Below the pieces are notes generated by a model. It had not been told where the DNA came from. It did not search any database and worked only from the letters and a program-made list of their open reading frames with translations. A DNA stretch of 64,000 nucleotides from Labrenzia sp. PHM005 (GTDB taxonomy: Bacteria; Pseudomonadota; Alphaproteobacteria; Rhizobiales; Stappiaceae): positions 496,001 to 560,000 of the forward strand of contig NZ_CP041191.1 in NCBI RefSeq assembly GCF_006517275.1, read 5' to 3'. Position numbers and translations under genes: made by a program. Of this stretch, positions 1 through 8,397 are shown piece after piece (the stretch's first letter is position 1; every line of letters begins with the position of its first letter).

Positions 1-269
1 GTGACAAAGGCGCCTTTCTGCTCGCATTCGTGAATGACGTTGAGCACGTCGCGCGTATCCCTGCCCAGGCGGTCGAGCCGGCAGACCAGCAGTTCGTCTT
101 CGGGGCGGAGAAATTCGATCACTGTTGAGAGTTCGGTGCGGCCGTCCCGGCTGGCGCCGGAGACCTTTTCGGCGCGAACGATGCCGCAGCCTTCCGCCTT
201 CAGTTTGCCGATTTGAACGTCCAGATCCTGGTCAGTGGTGCTGACCCTGGCATAGCCTATGCGCGCCAT
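1..269 (-). CDS. Serine recombinase (resolvase/invertase family), N-terminal part, cut by window edge
   Basis: Only the first 89 residues are in the window; the 3' part lies beyond position 1. The protein begins MARIGYARVST and keeps the hallmark YARVS motif, where Ser10 is the catalytic nucleophile and Arg8 a catalytic arginine. The downstream LVCRLDRLGRD segment is the second conserved block of this family. Members cut and rejoin DNA at short res/gix-type sites through a covalent serine-DNA link, acting in transposon cointegrate resolution or inversion. An AGGTGAC Shine-Dalgarno sequence sits just upstream of the ATG. It lies inside the integrative element that ends at 4077, so it is probably cargo of that element or part of a nested transposon. 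Resolvase and invertase cannot be told apart without the C-terminal helix-turn-helix. Confidence 0.9.
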   Translation of the reverse strand, partial: MARIGYARVSTTDQDLDVQIGKLKAEGCGIVRAEKVSGASRDGRTELSTVIEFLRPEDELLVCRLDRLGRDTRDVLNVIHECEQKGAFV

Positions 270-712
270 ATGTCACCTCAAGCTTTAGGCCTGAGGCTAC
301 GGTGTCACGAATAGTCGATGTCAACCCAGATGTTACATTGATCCAGTCGAACGCGTGACGTCACTTCCGGGTGTACTTTCCTGTTACAACTAAGCACACA
401 AGCCCAGAGAACCCAATATTCTCATTGATCGGCTAGCGGGTAAGTTCCGGCCCCAAACAGAGCATCGCGAGAGATGCGCTCTATGACTTCTTTGCACGCC
501 ATTTTGGGCATTCACCTTAAATGCAGCTGATCCTAAACACCGACCACCAAGTTCCTGGGCCACCTCGATGACAGGGGACCTAGTTCGTCAACCAGCTACC
601 TATACTTGCAGAGCTTTGAGTAGTAGGTAGGAGCCCCAGCAGCAGTTCACACAGGCCGCGCCGGTGAAAGTGGGTTCTGCTTAGAAGGCAAAAATACTTT
701 GAGGTCTTTTCC
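270..712. promoter_or_regulatory. Intergenic region between divergent recombinase and nucleotidyltransferase genes; possible res/operator sites
   Basis: I see no convincing coding sequence here. Immediately upstream of the recombinase, at about 290-365, are repeated TGTCA-like words (around 304, 319 and 331) and a perfect 10-bp palindrome GTGACGTCAC at 355-364. Serine resolvases usually bind TGTC-containing subsites directly upstream of their own gene, so this could be the recombination site and operator. The match is loose and was made by eye. The rest must contain the promoter of the gene starting at 713, but no clear -35/-10 pair stands out. Confidence 0.3.
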
Positions 713-2266
713 ATGCTCCAACGCCCCGCCGTCATCGACGACCTGCAGGTCATCCTCTCAGATTGGGTCACTTCGTTAGACTCGCCCAAGCTGCTGGGCG
801 CGTTTCTTTTCGGAAGCACAGTCAATGAAGACGGCGTTCGATTTCAACCGGACATGGGCGATCTCGACGTTATCGTCGTGGTTGACTGGGAATCCGTGTC
901 CCCGGGGGAGCGCATCGCACAAATCAACCAGTTGCGTGATGCGAAGCTAGATCTGGAAACAAATCTTTTCCGTAAGCTGAGCAGGGAGAACGGATCCAAA
1001 CAAATTGTAAGTCTCGTTCCGATCACCCCATTCGAAGTTGATCAAGCTGTCCACAAGGATGGAGTGAACCACATTCTAACCGGCGCGAGGGCATACGATC
1101 TCTTCAAGAAATGTGAGATTGATAGCCTCAACGGTGGCCAATCTTCCTCTCCTCTGGAGAATCATCATCGGACGGTCCTGAATTTCGTTCAGAAGAAACG
1201 TGCCGAAGCACTGTCGGTCACGCCCAACGGTCGAGGTGGCATGGCTCCTGCTGCTCATGATGATCCGGTCCCGAAGGAGCTGATCCGAAATTTCGCCGTT
1301 GCCACCGCCGATCTGGAAAAGCATTCGGACATCTCCGAACTCAGACGCGGCTTGAAAGAAATTGGCATTTTTGCTTCCGAAGCGGCTGACTGGACTCCGC
1401 TGGCGAGCCAGTTTGCGAGTTGGTTTGAAGTTCGGCAAGGCGCACGCGGTGAGGTGGACCCGGTCATCAGCCATGACCATTACCTCCTCCTCGTCGAGGC
1501 CATCTACGATCGCGTGCGACAGCAATATGTGGGATCCAACAGCGCCCAATTCACCGGCACGATGATCGGCAGCGTGACGATACCGGCCACGGAACCCGCA
1601 CTGCCCTCCTCTCACCGCTTGAAGTCAACGTTCCGAGTCACGCTTTCAGACAAGCTGGGAGGATCGAAAAGCGATGTACTTCGCTCCATTCGCGCAGCCC
1701 GCGCGAATATGAAGGCCCGAGTAACCAACCCCTTCGAGATCCTATTCGAGGAACAAGCCGACGCTGACGAGCTTCTCGCGATAGATGACGCAATGCTGGA
1801 CAGCAAGAAGCACCGGAGGAAGGTGGAGGCCTTCGAGCGGAGAACTCTGATCGCAGCGAGACAAGAGCTTTGGACTCAAGGCGTTGAACTTATTCTGTAT
1901 TATGGCGGATCTTTGTTCCATGGCGATGAAGAGGTGATCGAGGAGGCATGTAGGACCGCCATTCGCAACTGGTTCTCTATTGCCGCTACTAACGTAGTCA
2001 ATCCAGGCGGCATGTTTGAGGCCTTTCATACCCACCTCTATCCGTCTCACGGAATGGCTCTCAGCTTCTCTGCCGAAGCGTCGCCCGCGAACCTCTTTGA
2101 ACCTAAACCTCTTTGCTCACTAGAGCCGCATAACCTTGCGAAAGGCTTCGTTCCCAATCTCGTCTCGAAATATTTGTACTTCGTCTCGCAACCGGCGCGT
2201 GCCAAGCTTTGCGAAAAGAGGGACATAATCTTCAACGTGTCCTTTTGGGACTATGGCTTGAAATGA
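713..2266 (+). CDS. Nucleotidyltransferase-fold protein of unknown function, island cargo
   Basis: A 517-residue protein whose N-terminus has the polymerase-beta-type nucleotidyltransferase signature: GS at residues 34-35 followed by the metal-binding pair D50 and D52 in GDLDVIVVVD. A further acidic cluster (E108, D110) is a possible third carboxylate. The roughly 400 residues that follow match nothing I recognise; they look largely helical, with no membrane segment or signal peptide. The start is supported by GAGG twelve bases before the ATG. It stands alone in a genomic island between a serine recombinase and the integrase. CD-NTases of CBASS, MNT/HEPN toxins and other defence enzymes share this fold, but no adjacent effector, HEPN or regulatory gene is visible. 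I would not assign a substrate. Confidence 0.65.
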   Translation: MLQRPAVIDDLQVILSDWVTSLDSPKLLGAFLFGSTVNEDGVRFQPDMGDLDVIVVVDWESVSPGERIAQINQLRDAKLDLETNLFRKLSRENGSKQIVSLVPITPFEVDQAVHKDGVNHILTGARAYDLFKKCEIDSLNGGQSSSPLENHHRTVLNFVQKKRAEALSVTPNGRGGMAPAAHDDPVPKELIRNFAVATADLEKHSDISELRRGLKEIGIFASEAADWTPLASQFASWFEVRQGARGEVDPVISHDHYLLLVEAIYDRVRQQYVGSNSAQFTGTMIGSVTIPATEPALPSSHRLKSTFRVTLSDKLGGSKSDVLRSIRAARANMKARVTNPFEILFEEQADADELLAIDDAMLDSKKHRRKVEAFERRTLIAARQELWTQGVELILYYGGSLFHGDEEVIEEACRTAIRNWFSIAATNVVNPGGMFEAFHTHLYPSHGMALSFSAEASPANLFEPKPLCSLEPHNLAKGFVPNLVSKYLYFVSQPARAKLCEKRDIIFNVSFWDYGLK

Positions 2267-2614
2267 GCGAGCGGACGGTCAGCGGAAAGCTTGGATAACG
2301 ATCATCCCATACTGCATCTTTGCACGATACACTCGTAGCGGCCTTCAAGCGAATGTCTCCAGTTTCGGCTCCGGCCGTAAGCGGTACTGTTATTATACGT
2401 GGTCAGCGGGAACTAGTTGTGCTTTGTGCGAACGTCAGTAACCTCCGCTGAGCACCCGTTGGGTCGGATCGCAGCAAAAGTCCGCTGCCGTCCTTTTTTG
2501 GTTTTCGTTCGCTGCGGAACGAATGGCTGCTTTAAAGACAAGTCGGAGAGCCGCTGATTGTCCGCCCTGGGGACACAAAGCGGCGGTACATTAAGTCAAA
2601 GCTGAATGATTAAC
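2267..2614. other. Non-coding gap between convergent genes in the island
   Basis: No gene is evident. The region separates the nucleotidyltransferase gene from the 3' end of the integrase. It contains a 7-bp inverted repeat (TTCGTTC/GAACGAA) at 2504-2523. That stem is not followed by a T-run on either strand, so I do not call it an intrinsic terminator. Confidence 0.5.
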
Positions 2615-3871
2615 CTACGCGTTATTCCGACGTCGCGAGACTTGAAGCTCAAAAGCGCTAAAAACAACTTCGCCAATCCGATCTGAAGCTTCCCTTATTG
2701 GGCTTTCTTCCAGATGCGTATACCTCTGGGTGGTGGCAATGTCCTTATGCCCTAGTAGTTCCTTAACAACATGAATAGACGCACCTGCCTCGATTGCAAA
2801 ACTTGCGAAGGAGTGCCTCAAATCATGAAGCCGCAGCTTCTCGTCGCCGAGCATCTTCCTTACCTTTTTCCAGACTTTCATAGTCCCCGAATAAGACCCT
2901 TCCGTTCGGTCACTGGCAAACATGTATGTGCTATTCGGATCGCTATGACGTCTCACCCAATCGTTTAAAAGATCAAATGCAGCCCGGTTCAGCGGCAGGG
3001 TCTTTTGCCCGGTTTTAGAGTCCATCAATCTCAGCAGGCGTGCCTTCTGGTCAAACTCGCTCCACTTCAGGTTCTGGATTTCGCCAAGCCGTGCGCCGGT
3101 GACTGATAGAAGCCTTATGATCGTAATCGCGGCGGGATTGACCTCTTGGTCTTCCAGCGTTCTCAAAATCTCGCCAAGCTTACTCATCTCAGTTTTCGAG
3201 AGGAACCGATTGCATTTTTGGTCTGAGTAACGCTTAACGCCAGTCACCGGGTTCTGGTCGATAATGCCAGCTTTCTTTGCGTATGTAAGGATGCCGCCCA
3301 GCAAGCCGACGGTTCGCGTTGCCGTCCCTTTTCCGCCTTTGACCACCGCTTTGCCGCGTTTTTTGGTTTTCTCGATTTTTGCGGTTTTACCGTCCGCAAC
3401 GTCCTTCAGAAACTTGGTTACGTGAGCAGCGGACAAATCCTTGACCCGCATCTTGCCAAGTAACGGCACAATGTGACGATTGATACGTCCTCGGTCGGTA
3501 TCAATCGTCGATTGCTTCTTGGTACCAACGCCATCGAGAAGGTACTGATCACATAGCTCCGACACGGTGATTGATTTCTTCATTGCAGAACGTTCAGCCG
3601 CAGGATCATTTCCGCTGGCAACCAAACCCAGAAGCTTTTGTGCCTCGTTGCGCGCTTGGTCCGGTGCCCAGGGCGATCCGTGTTTTCCGATCGTAAAACG
3701 GCATAACTTGCCACGCCGTCCGCCTGCGGTTCGATATTGAACGATGTAGATCTTCGACCCGGCAGGCGTAACTTTCAGGCCAAACCCCTTTAGCGTCTCA
3801 TCCCAGAAAAATGTGTCTTTGGTCAAAGGCTGAACGCCATCGACGAACTTTTTTGTGATTTTTACCTGCAC
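2615..3871 (-). CDS. Tyrosine recombinase / integrase of the genomic island
   Basis: A phage/island-type integrase of about 418 residues. The N-terminus is an arm-type DNA-binding domain of the DUF4102 kind (FFWDETLKGFGLKV), then a core-binding domain, then the catalytic domain. All catalytic residues are visible: Arg in TGARLGE (about 261), H-x-x-R in HDLRHSFAS (about 349-352), His in LLGHKD (about 375) and Tyr in TQRYTH (about 384). It integrates DNA at a tRNA gene by forming a 3'-phosphotyrosine intermediate. The 5' end faces the tRNA-Arg remnant about 160 bp away, the usual int-next-to-att arrangement. I chose GTG at 3871, preceded by GAGG; a TTG at 3889 is the upstream alternative. Confidence 0.93.
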   Translation of the reverse strand: MQVKITKKFVDGVQPLTKDTFFWDETLKGFGLKVTPAGSKIYIVQYRTAGGRRGKLCRFTIGKHGSPWAPDQARNEAQKLLGLVASGNDPAAERSAMKKSITVSELCDQYLLDGVGTKKQSTIDTDRGRINRHIVPLLGKMRVKDLSAAHVTKFLKDVADGKTAKIEKTKKRGKAVVKGGKGTATRTVGLLGGILTYAKKAGIIDQNPVTGVKRYSDQKCNRFLSKTEMSKLGEILRTLEDQEVNPAAITIIRLLSVTGARLGEIQNLKWSEFDQKARLLRLMDSKTGQKTLPLNRAAFDLLNDWVRRHSDPNSTYMFASDRTEGSYSGTMKVWKKVRKMLGDEKLRLHDLRHSFASFAIEAGASIHVVKELLGHKDIATTQRYTHLEESPIREASDRIGEVVFSAFELQVSRRRNNA

Positions 3872-4030
3872 TTCCAACCTCGCTAGCAATCACATAGCAA
3901 TCACCTGAGTTGGAATTTTAGGCAGAGCACGGGAACGAATTAAAGCTGAATTTTCACTAAGATATTGATTTATATGTGTAAAATGATTCATATGGGTTTA
4001 GCGGGAACACACGGGAAGTCCTGTCTGGCA

Positions 4031-4077
4031 CCCTCCGAAGGCAGAGGTCAGAGGTTCGAATCCTCTCGGGTGCGCCA
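4031..4077 (+). other. Island attachment site: 3' fragment of tRNA-Arg (anticodon CCG)
   Basis: These 47 bp read as the 3' part of a tRNA-Arg: the anticodon loop CTCCGAA, the 3' anticodon stem GGCAG, the T-arm AGAGG-TTCGAAT-CCTCT, the 3' acceptor strand CGGGTGC and GCCA. The 5' acceptor strand, D-arm and 5' anticodon stem are missing, because the upstream sequence does not fit a tRNA. Integrases of this type recombine into the 3' half of a tRNA gene and leave one intact gene and one such fragment. The integrase lies directly to the left, so the element extends leftward and the intact tRNA-Arg(CCG) should be at its far end, outside the window. The chromosomal backbone resumes at 4078. Confidence 0.88.
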
Positions 4078-4201
4078 AACTCACGCCCGAACAGGCACCA
4101 GCTATTACCTAACTCAATGGGCCGGCTTAGAGCGAATAACGGCAGACAACAGCTGGTCCTTAAGAGTAGGCGTTTTTCTCGTTACTTTGCGGGGGAAGGT
4201 C

Positions 4202-5428
4202 CTATTTGTGTGAACGGTCCGTATCCCGCTCGGTGCGCGCCCAACCACTTCGTTTTGGCTTGAAAACAGCCATTGGGTACTTCGCGAACCGGACCAGCAA
4301 ATGGGCCACAAGCCCCAATAAATCCCGTACGGGGATGAGATCTCGACCATACTTCCACCAAGCTGCCAATGTCGTGATCAAAAAAGCGACCATCGCGCCA
4401 AGAGCCAATCCAAGCGGAAAAAAGGGCAGTTTCAGCAAGGCAGTGACGATCAACGCACTCACCACCGCAACACCTTGCAAAAATACTAGGATCGTCAAAG
4501 GTGGAACCAAGATACTCAAGGCTAAGGCAACCGCAGAAAACTTGCGCATGGCAATGAGCCTAGGCAGACGTTTCAGGGCCGTTCTCATTAGCGAAAGATG
4601 CCCCCGAACCCATCTTGACCGCTGCGTCGTGGCGCCATCCAAAGATTGAGGCAAAGGGCTCAGGATGATCGCCTCATTACAGAAAATGGGAGACTTGCCG
4701 GCGGAAGCGAGATCAAACCCCAGTTTCATGTCTTCCACCAGATGCCCATGCGCCAGATTTGCCCTAGCCAGAACGTTCCAAGGGAACGCCATCCCGCTAC
4801 CGGTGAGCAGAGATGGACCGCCCAAGTTGAAACCCCCGAGGGGACGGATCCAGTTTTTGAGACGAAACATAAAGACGGAAACTTTCTGGGCAATATTGTC
4901 TTGAGACTCTGTCATCAAGTAACGAGCCTGGGCAGGGCGGTCACGATGAAGCGCCACCCGACGGATCCGGTCTAACGCTGAGGCTTCCGGTACACAATCA
5001 GCATCCAAAATCACCACACAGTTCGGTGGATTTGTTTCAAGATGCCGAACGCCAAAATCTAAGGCGTACCCCTTTCCGCGGCGATCCGGATCAGTTCGTT
5101 CGATCACTTCTGCCCCGTTTCGGAACGCGACCGCCGCGGTATCATCGGAGCAGTTGTCAGCAACAACCAGGATCCTATCACCCGGATACAGTCCCTTCTG
5201 GCTTGCTTTCAAGGTGTCCGCCAAACCGGCTTCCTCATTATGCGCCGGAATGAGGACGACCATCGGGACGCGCGCTTCAGAACACTGAATTTGCCGTTTT
5301 GGCAAAAAAACGGCTGCAAGAACTTCGATACAGTAGACAGCTGTCAAGACAAGGGTGATCGACACCCAAACCAAAAGCCCGGTGTAGGTGGCGGCTTCCA
5401 ATAGAGCTATTGTATCGGTTGCCAGCAT
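4202..5428 (-). CDS. Glycosyltransferase family 2, membrane-associated
   Basis: About 408 residues. An N-terminal transmembrane helix is followed by a GT-A domain with IPAHNEE, the DAD metal-binding motif (about residues 142-144), an HLVEDMKLG segment that holds the acceptor ED, and QRSRW, the QxxRW motif of processive-type transferases. Two or three further hydrophobic segments lie near the C-terminus. It should add a sugar to a lipid-linked glycan on the cytoplasmic side. I chose ATG 5428 because AGGAG lies eight bases upstream; the longest open frame begins with TTG at 5461. It runs in the same direction as the GH9 gene upstream, 129 bp apart, suggesting one unit at the edge of the exopolysaccharide locus. 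Confidence 0.85.
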   Translation of the reverse strand: MLATDTIALLEAATYTGLLVWVSITLVLTAVYCIEVLAAVFLPKRQIQCSEARVPMVVLIPAHNEEAGLADTLKASQKGLYPGDRILVVADNCSDDTAAVAFRNGAEVIERTDPDRRGKGYALDFGVRHLETNPPNCVVILDADCVPEASALDRIRRVALHRDRPAQARYLMTESQDNIAQKVSVFMFRLKNWIRPLGGFNLGGPSLLTGSGMAFPWNVLARANLAHGHLVEDMKLGFDLASAGKSPIFCNEAIILSPLPQSLDGATTQRSRWVRGHLSLMRTALKRLPRLIAMRKFSAVALALSILVPPLTILVFLQGVAVVSALIVTALLKLPFFPLGLALGAMVAFLITTLAAWWKYGRDLIPVRDLLGLVAHLLVRFAKYPMAVFKPKRSGWARTERDTDRSHK

Positions 5429-5557
5429 TCGGCAGGCTCCTGCAAGATTCACGGATGACAAGTTATCAACCCCAGCAACTGGAAGTCACCACAAGGCATC
5501 TGCACTGTCATAAGCGCTGCCGGTCAACCTGTCTTGCCTTTGATGGGATTGATTTGC

Positions 5558-8293
5558 CTAATCTGCATCGATTTGCCCATCGAGATAGATGGCCAGTGCA
5601 GCGACCGGTCCGATCGTCTGGTGCACGGTGTATTCCTGTTGAATGATCACCCCTGGGAACTCGATCAGATTCTCGAAATACGGGATTGCAAACCGCGATG
5701 GCTCGACCTTGGTGTTTTGACTCTGTGACTTCAACCCAACTTCGGCAAGCGGAGACCACGACGGCCCAAAGATCCACCCATAAGCAAAAGCGTTCGCCGG
5801 GGCCCAGCCGTAGATTGTGATCCCCGGTGGAGCGTGAACGCCCATCGCGCGATGGTCTTCGTGAAGCGGATGCAATATTTGCCGCGCTCCCACCCCAGTC
5901 ATAAGGCTCATCCCAGTCTGGTTGGCACCCAGCAGACCATTCAGGGTATCGAGCACAAGCCCAATTATGGCGTTGTCACCTGTCAACAAGTGCGTGCGCA
6001 TAGCCAACTGCGCCATGCCAGAATTTGGCGGGCCGCCTTGTCCCCAGCCCGCAGGAGCGTAGGGATGCTTCATACTGGGATAGGTGTTCGTTTCCTGGGC
6101 CTCCAGTAGAAGCGCAGTTTCTGATTTGAAGAGACTTTCCAGAGATTTGCGAATGCCTGAGTCCGTTTTCGAACTGTTGATGTAATCCCAGGCGGCATCG
6201 CTCTTTTCCTGATACAAGTCCCAATTTCCCCTGAGCTGTTCTTCTGCGGCTGTTCGAAATCTCTGTTCTCCGGTTGTGCGATAGAGGGAACTGGCTGCAA
6301 CAACGCGTCGCGTTTCAGCTTCCTCCTCCAACTTCGAACGTATTTCCGGCCAGCCGTCAGAGTTTGAATAGGCTCCAGCAACCAAACCTGCAATCGCATC
6401 AGCGTAGAAGGTATCCATGTCGGAAAGCCCAACCTCAGCGGCGTCCCAGGCCCTGAAGGCACTGTCCAGATAGACAGCCGCGAGATCAGATTTGCCGTGT
6501 ATTTCTAAATGCCGTGCAAGGCTCCCTGCGATTGCGGCATAAGTGTAGCTGCTACTGATATCGGGTGCATATGTAAAAACAGGAAGCGTTTCCAGAAAAC
6601 TTGCGGTGCCCAGCACAGGATGCCCAGCGCTTTCAATTCCGCCCCGAATAGTTCCGTCAGGGCCTTGCAGCCTGCGGAAAAAGTCGATTGTCCAGATGGC
6701 TTCATGGAGGAGATCCGGCAGATCGGCAGTGCCGGTATAAAGCTCTGGATCCAGAAGCTCTGAGGATTTCGGAATGCCATAGGACGTACTCAAACGGTCC
6801 GCTGGCAGATAATCAAGAAGATCGAGAAACAGGCGGGACACACGAAGATGCACGATATGGCGATCCCAATCACCAGCATCCATGTAGCCTCCCCAATAGC
6901 CGGCCCCGGCCGGTTTTCCATTGCGCCAGGTGCTATTGACCGCATCCTCAAACGGCACAAGCCCCAATTTGCCATGGCTTGAGAACGACAGGGGCAAGAC
7001 GCTTTCGGCGATTTCCACATTAAGACCTGGAACGAAGGCGGCCGGTCGTTCAAATCCAAACCGCCCATCCAGCGCGATCCCGCTGCGATGATTGTAGAGC
7101 CCTCCAACCGCAGTCTTCCCAATCTCTTTCCAATGATCCGAAGACACCTGAAACACATCGGACACGCCGAGTCCGTCCACACGAATTCGGTAGTTCCCGT
7201 TCTGAGTTGGCAACCAATCGCTGTAATCCATCTCAAAAACGTAGGTACCGGCCCGGCTAGCCGAATAAGCTCGACGTGCGGTGGCTCCTGGAGCCACTGT
7301 GGCTGGCAGCGGCAACTGACTGTCGAGAATTTCGATCGTCTCTAAAGAAACAGCACCGACTGTGGCGAACACTGCGGCAGCATCTTCGGCGCCGGACAGC
7401 CTCTGAAGCACAATACGCTCGCCAGTTTGAAAATCATGTCCTGGTATAGTGATTGACGCGGCCCCGGATGTCTCGATCCCGGTTACGGGCACCGGTGGCT
7501 CTCCGAGGGCCGCGTAATCGATCAGCGGTGACCCCAGTCCATTCCATGGTTCTTCCGCGTCCGGCAACGACTTGAGTTTTATTTCGGCGGAATACACAAC
7601 GGAATCCGCATCATCCAGAATTGAGAACCGGTCCAGGCCGTAACTGCCGAAATCAACCGCGCCGGCATTTGGACCTCCTGGAACCCACACTGCGAGAAAT
7701 GCTTTTTTTGAATGATCCTCGGCGGCGTGTCCGGCCTGTGTGGACCGGATGCCTAGTGCGCGTGTTTTGGATGGGTCATAGGTAAAGGTGGTCTCGGGAA
7801 ATAGGTCACCGGGCCAGCTGAGGGTGTGTGTCCCGGGCTCCAAAGAACGGTTTAACTTCAGAAACACCTGGTGTTTCATCGCCGCTGCCGTCTGGCTGCG
7901 ACCGGATGATGACCGATAGAAGCCGGAATCGTAGGGCAGCGATTTCCTGTAGACAGACGTGATGGCAGGCTGGCCGTTGAATTGATATTCGTCAGCCTGA
8001 TCGATAACCGCTCTGTCAAGCAACTCAGCCGGAGGCGTATCTGCCAGCCTGAGATTACTCCTCTCAGGGCCAACAACCATCCCCCATGTGTCACCATATT
8101 CAATCCACTCACCCACTGGTTCATTGAGCGGATCTTCAAGCTTAATAATCTCTCCGCGGCCGAAGTTGGGGTCTCTAATCTCGACACTGATCATGTCGGG
8201 CGTTGCAATTGTGATTTCCCAGATGCGTAAGTCTTTCGCGGAACCAGCGTCCACAACCAGCAAAGACCAGACAATCCCCAGCCATAATCTCAT
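5558..8293 (-). CDS. Secreted glycoside hydrolase family 9 (endoglucanase-like)
   Basis: A large exported protein (about 911 residues from ATG 8293; an in-frame ATG at 8320 adds nine). MRLWLGIVWSLLVVDAGSA is a plausible signal peptide. The N-terminal half resembles the beta-sandwich/Ig-like region that precedes many GH9 catalytic domains. The catalytic domain carries YMDAGDWDRH, where two Asp residues position the water in GH9 inverting enzymes, a DLPDLLHE segment, and near the end QQEYTVHQTIGPVA, whose Glu fits the general acid. GH9 enzymes cut beta-1,4-glucans. In an exopolysaccharide locus it may trim, release or size the polymer. It is divergent from the polymerase gene. Neither candidate start has a strong ribosome-binding site. 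Confidence 0.82.
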   Translation of the reverse strand: MRLWLGIVWSLLVVDAGSAKDLRIWEITIATPDMISVEIRDPNFGRGEIIKLEDPLNEPVGEWIEYGDTWGMVVGPERSNLRLADTPPAELLDRAVIDQADEYQFNGQPAITSVYRKSLPYDSGFYRSSSGRSQTAAAMKHQVFLKLNRSLEPGTHTLSWPGDLFPETTFTYDPSKTRALGIRSTQAGHAAEDHSKKAFLAVWVPGGPNAGAVDFGSYGLDRFSILDDADSVVYSAEIKLKSLPDAEEPWNGLGSPLIDYAALGEPPVPVTGIETSGAASITIPGHDFQTGERIVLQRLSGAEDAAAVFATVGAVSLETIEILDSQLPLPATVAPGATARRAYSASRAGTYVFEMDYSDWLPTQNGNYRIRVDGLGVSDVFQVSSDHWKEIGKTAVGGLYNHRSGIALDGRFGFERPAAFVPGLNVEIAESVLPLSFSSHGKLGLVPFEDAVNSTWRNGKPAGAGYWGGYMDAGDWDRHIVHLRVSRLFLDLLDYLPADRLSTSYGIPKSSELLDPELYTGTADLPDLLHEAIWTIDFFRRLQGPDGTIRGGIESAGHPVLGTASFLETLPVFTYAPDISSSYTYAAIAGSLARHLEIHGKSDLAAVYLDSAFRAWDAAEVGLSDMDTFYADAIAGLVAGAYSNSDGWPEIRSKLEEEAETRRVVAASSLYRTTGEQRFRTAAEEQLRGNWDLYQEKSDAAWDYINSSKTDSGIRKSLESLFKSETALLLEAQETNTYPSMKHPYAPAGWGQGGPPNSGMAQLAMRTHLLTGDNAIIGLVLDTLNGLLGANQTGMSLMTGVGARQILHPLHEDHRAMGVHAPPGITIYGWAPANAFAYGWIFGPSWSPLAEVGLKSQSQNTKVEPSRFAIPYFENLIEFPGVIIQQEYTVHQTIGPVAALAIYLDGQIDAD

Positions 8294-8397
8294 ACAGAAA
8301 GCAGAGCGCACATCATCCATTAACGGAATCTCGTTATTTGAAACTAGGTTCAGGCTAAGATCGGCCTAAATGACAAAAAAAGCCTGAATTAAGGTCG

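Noticed and set aside
713..2266. CBASS cyclase
   Set aside because: The GS...DxD signature alone is shared by many nucleotidyltransferases; no effector, Cap2/Cap3 or other partner gene is adjacent.
2504..2523. Intrinsic terminator between the nucleotidyltransferase and integrase genes
   Set aside because: The 7-bp stem is not followed by a T-run on either strand.
4031..4077. Functional tRNA-Arg gene
   Set aside because: The 5' acceptor strand, D-arm and 5' anticodon stem are absent, so it cannot fold as a tRNA; it is an attachment-site fragment.
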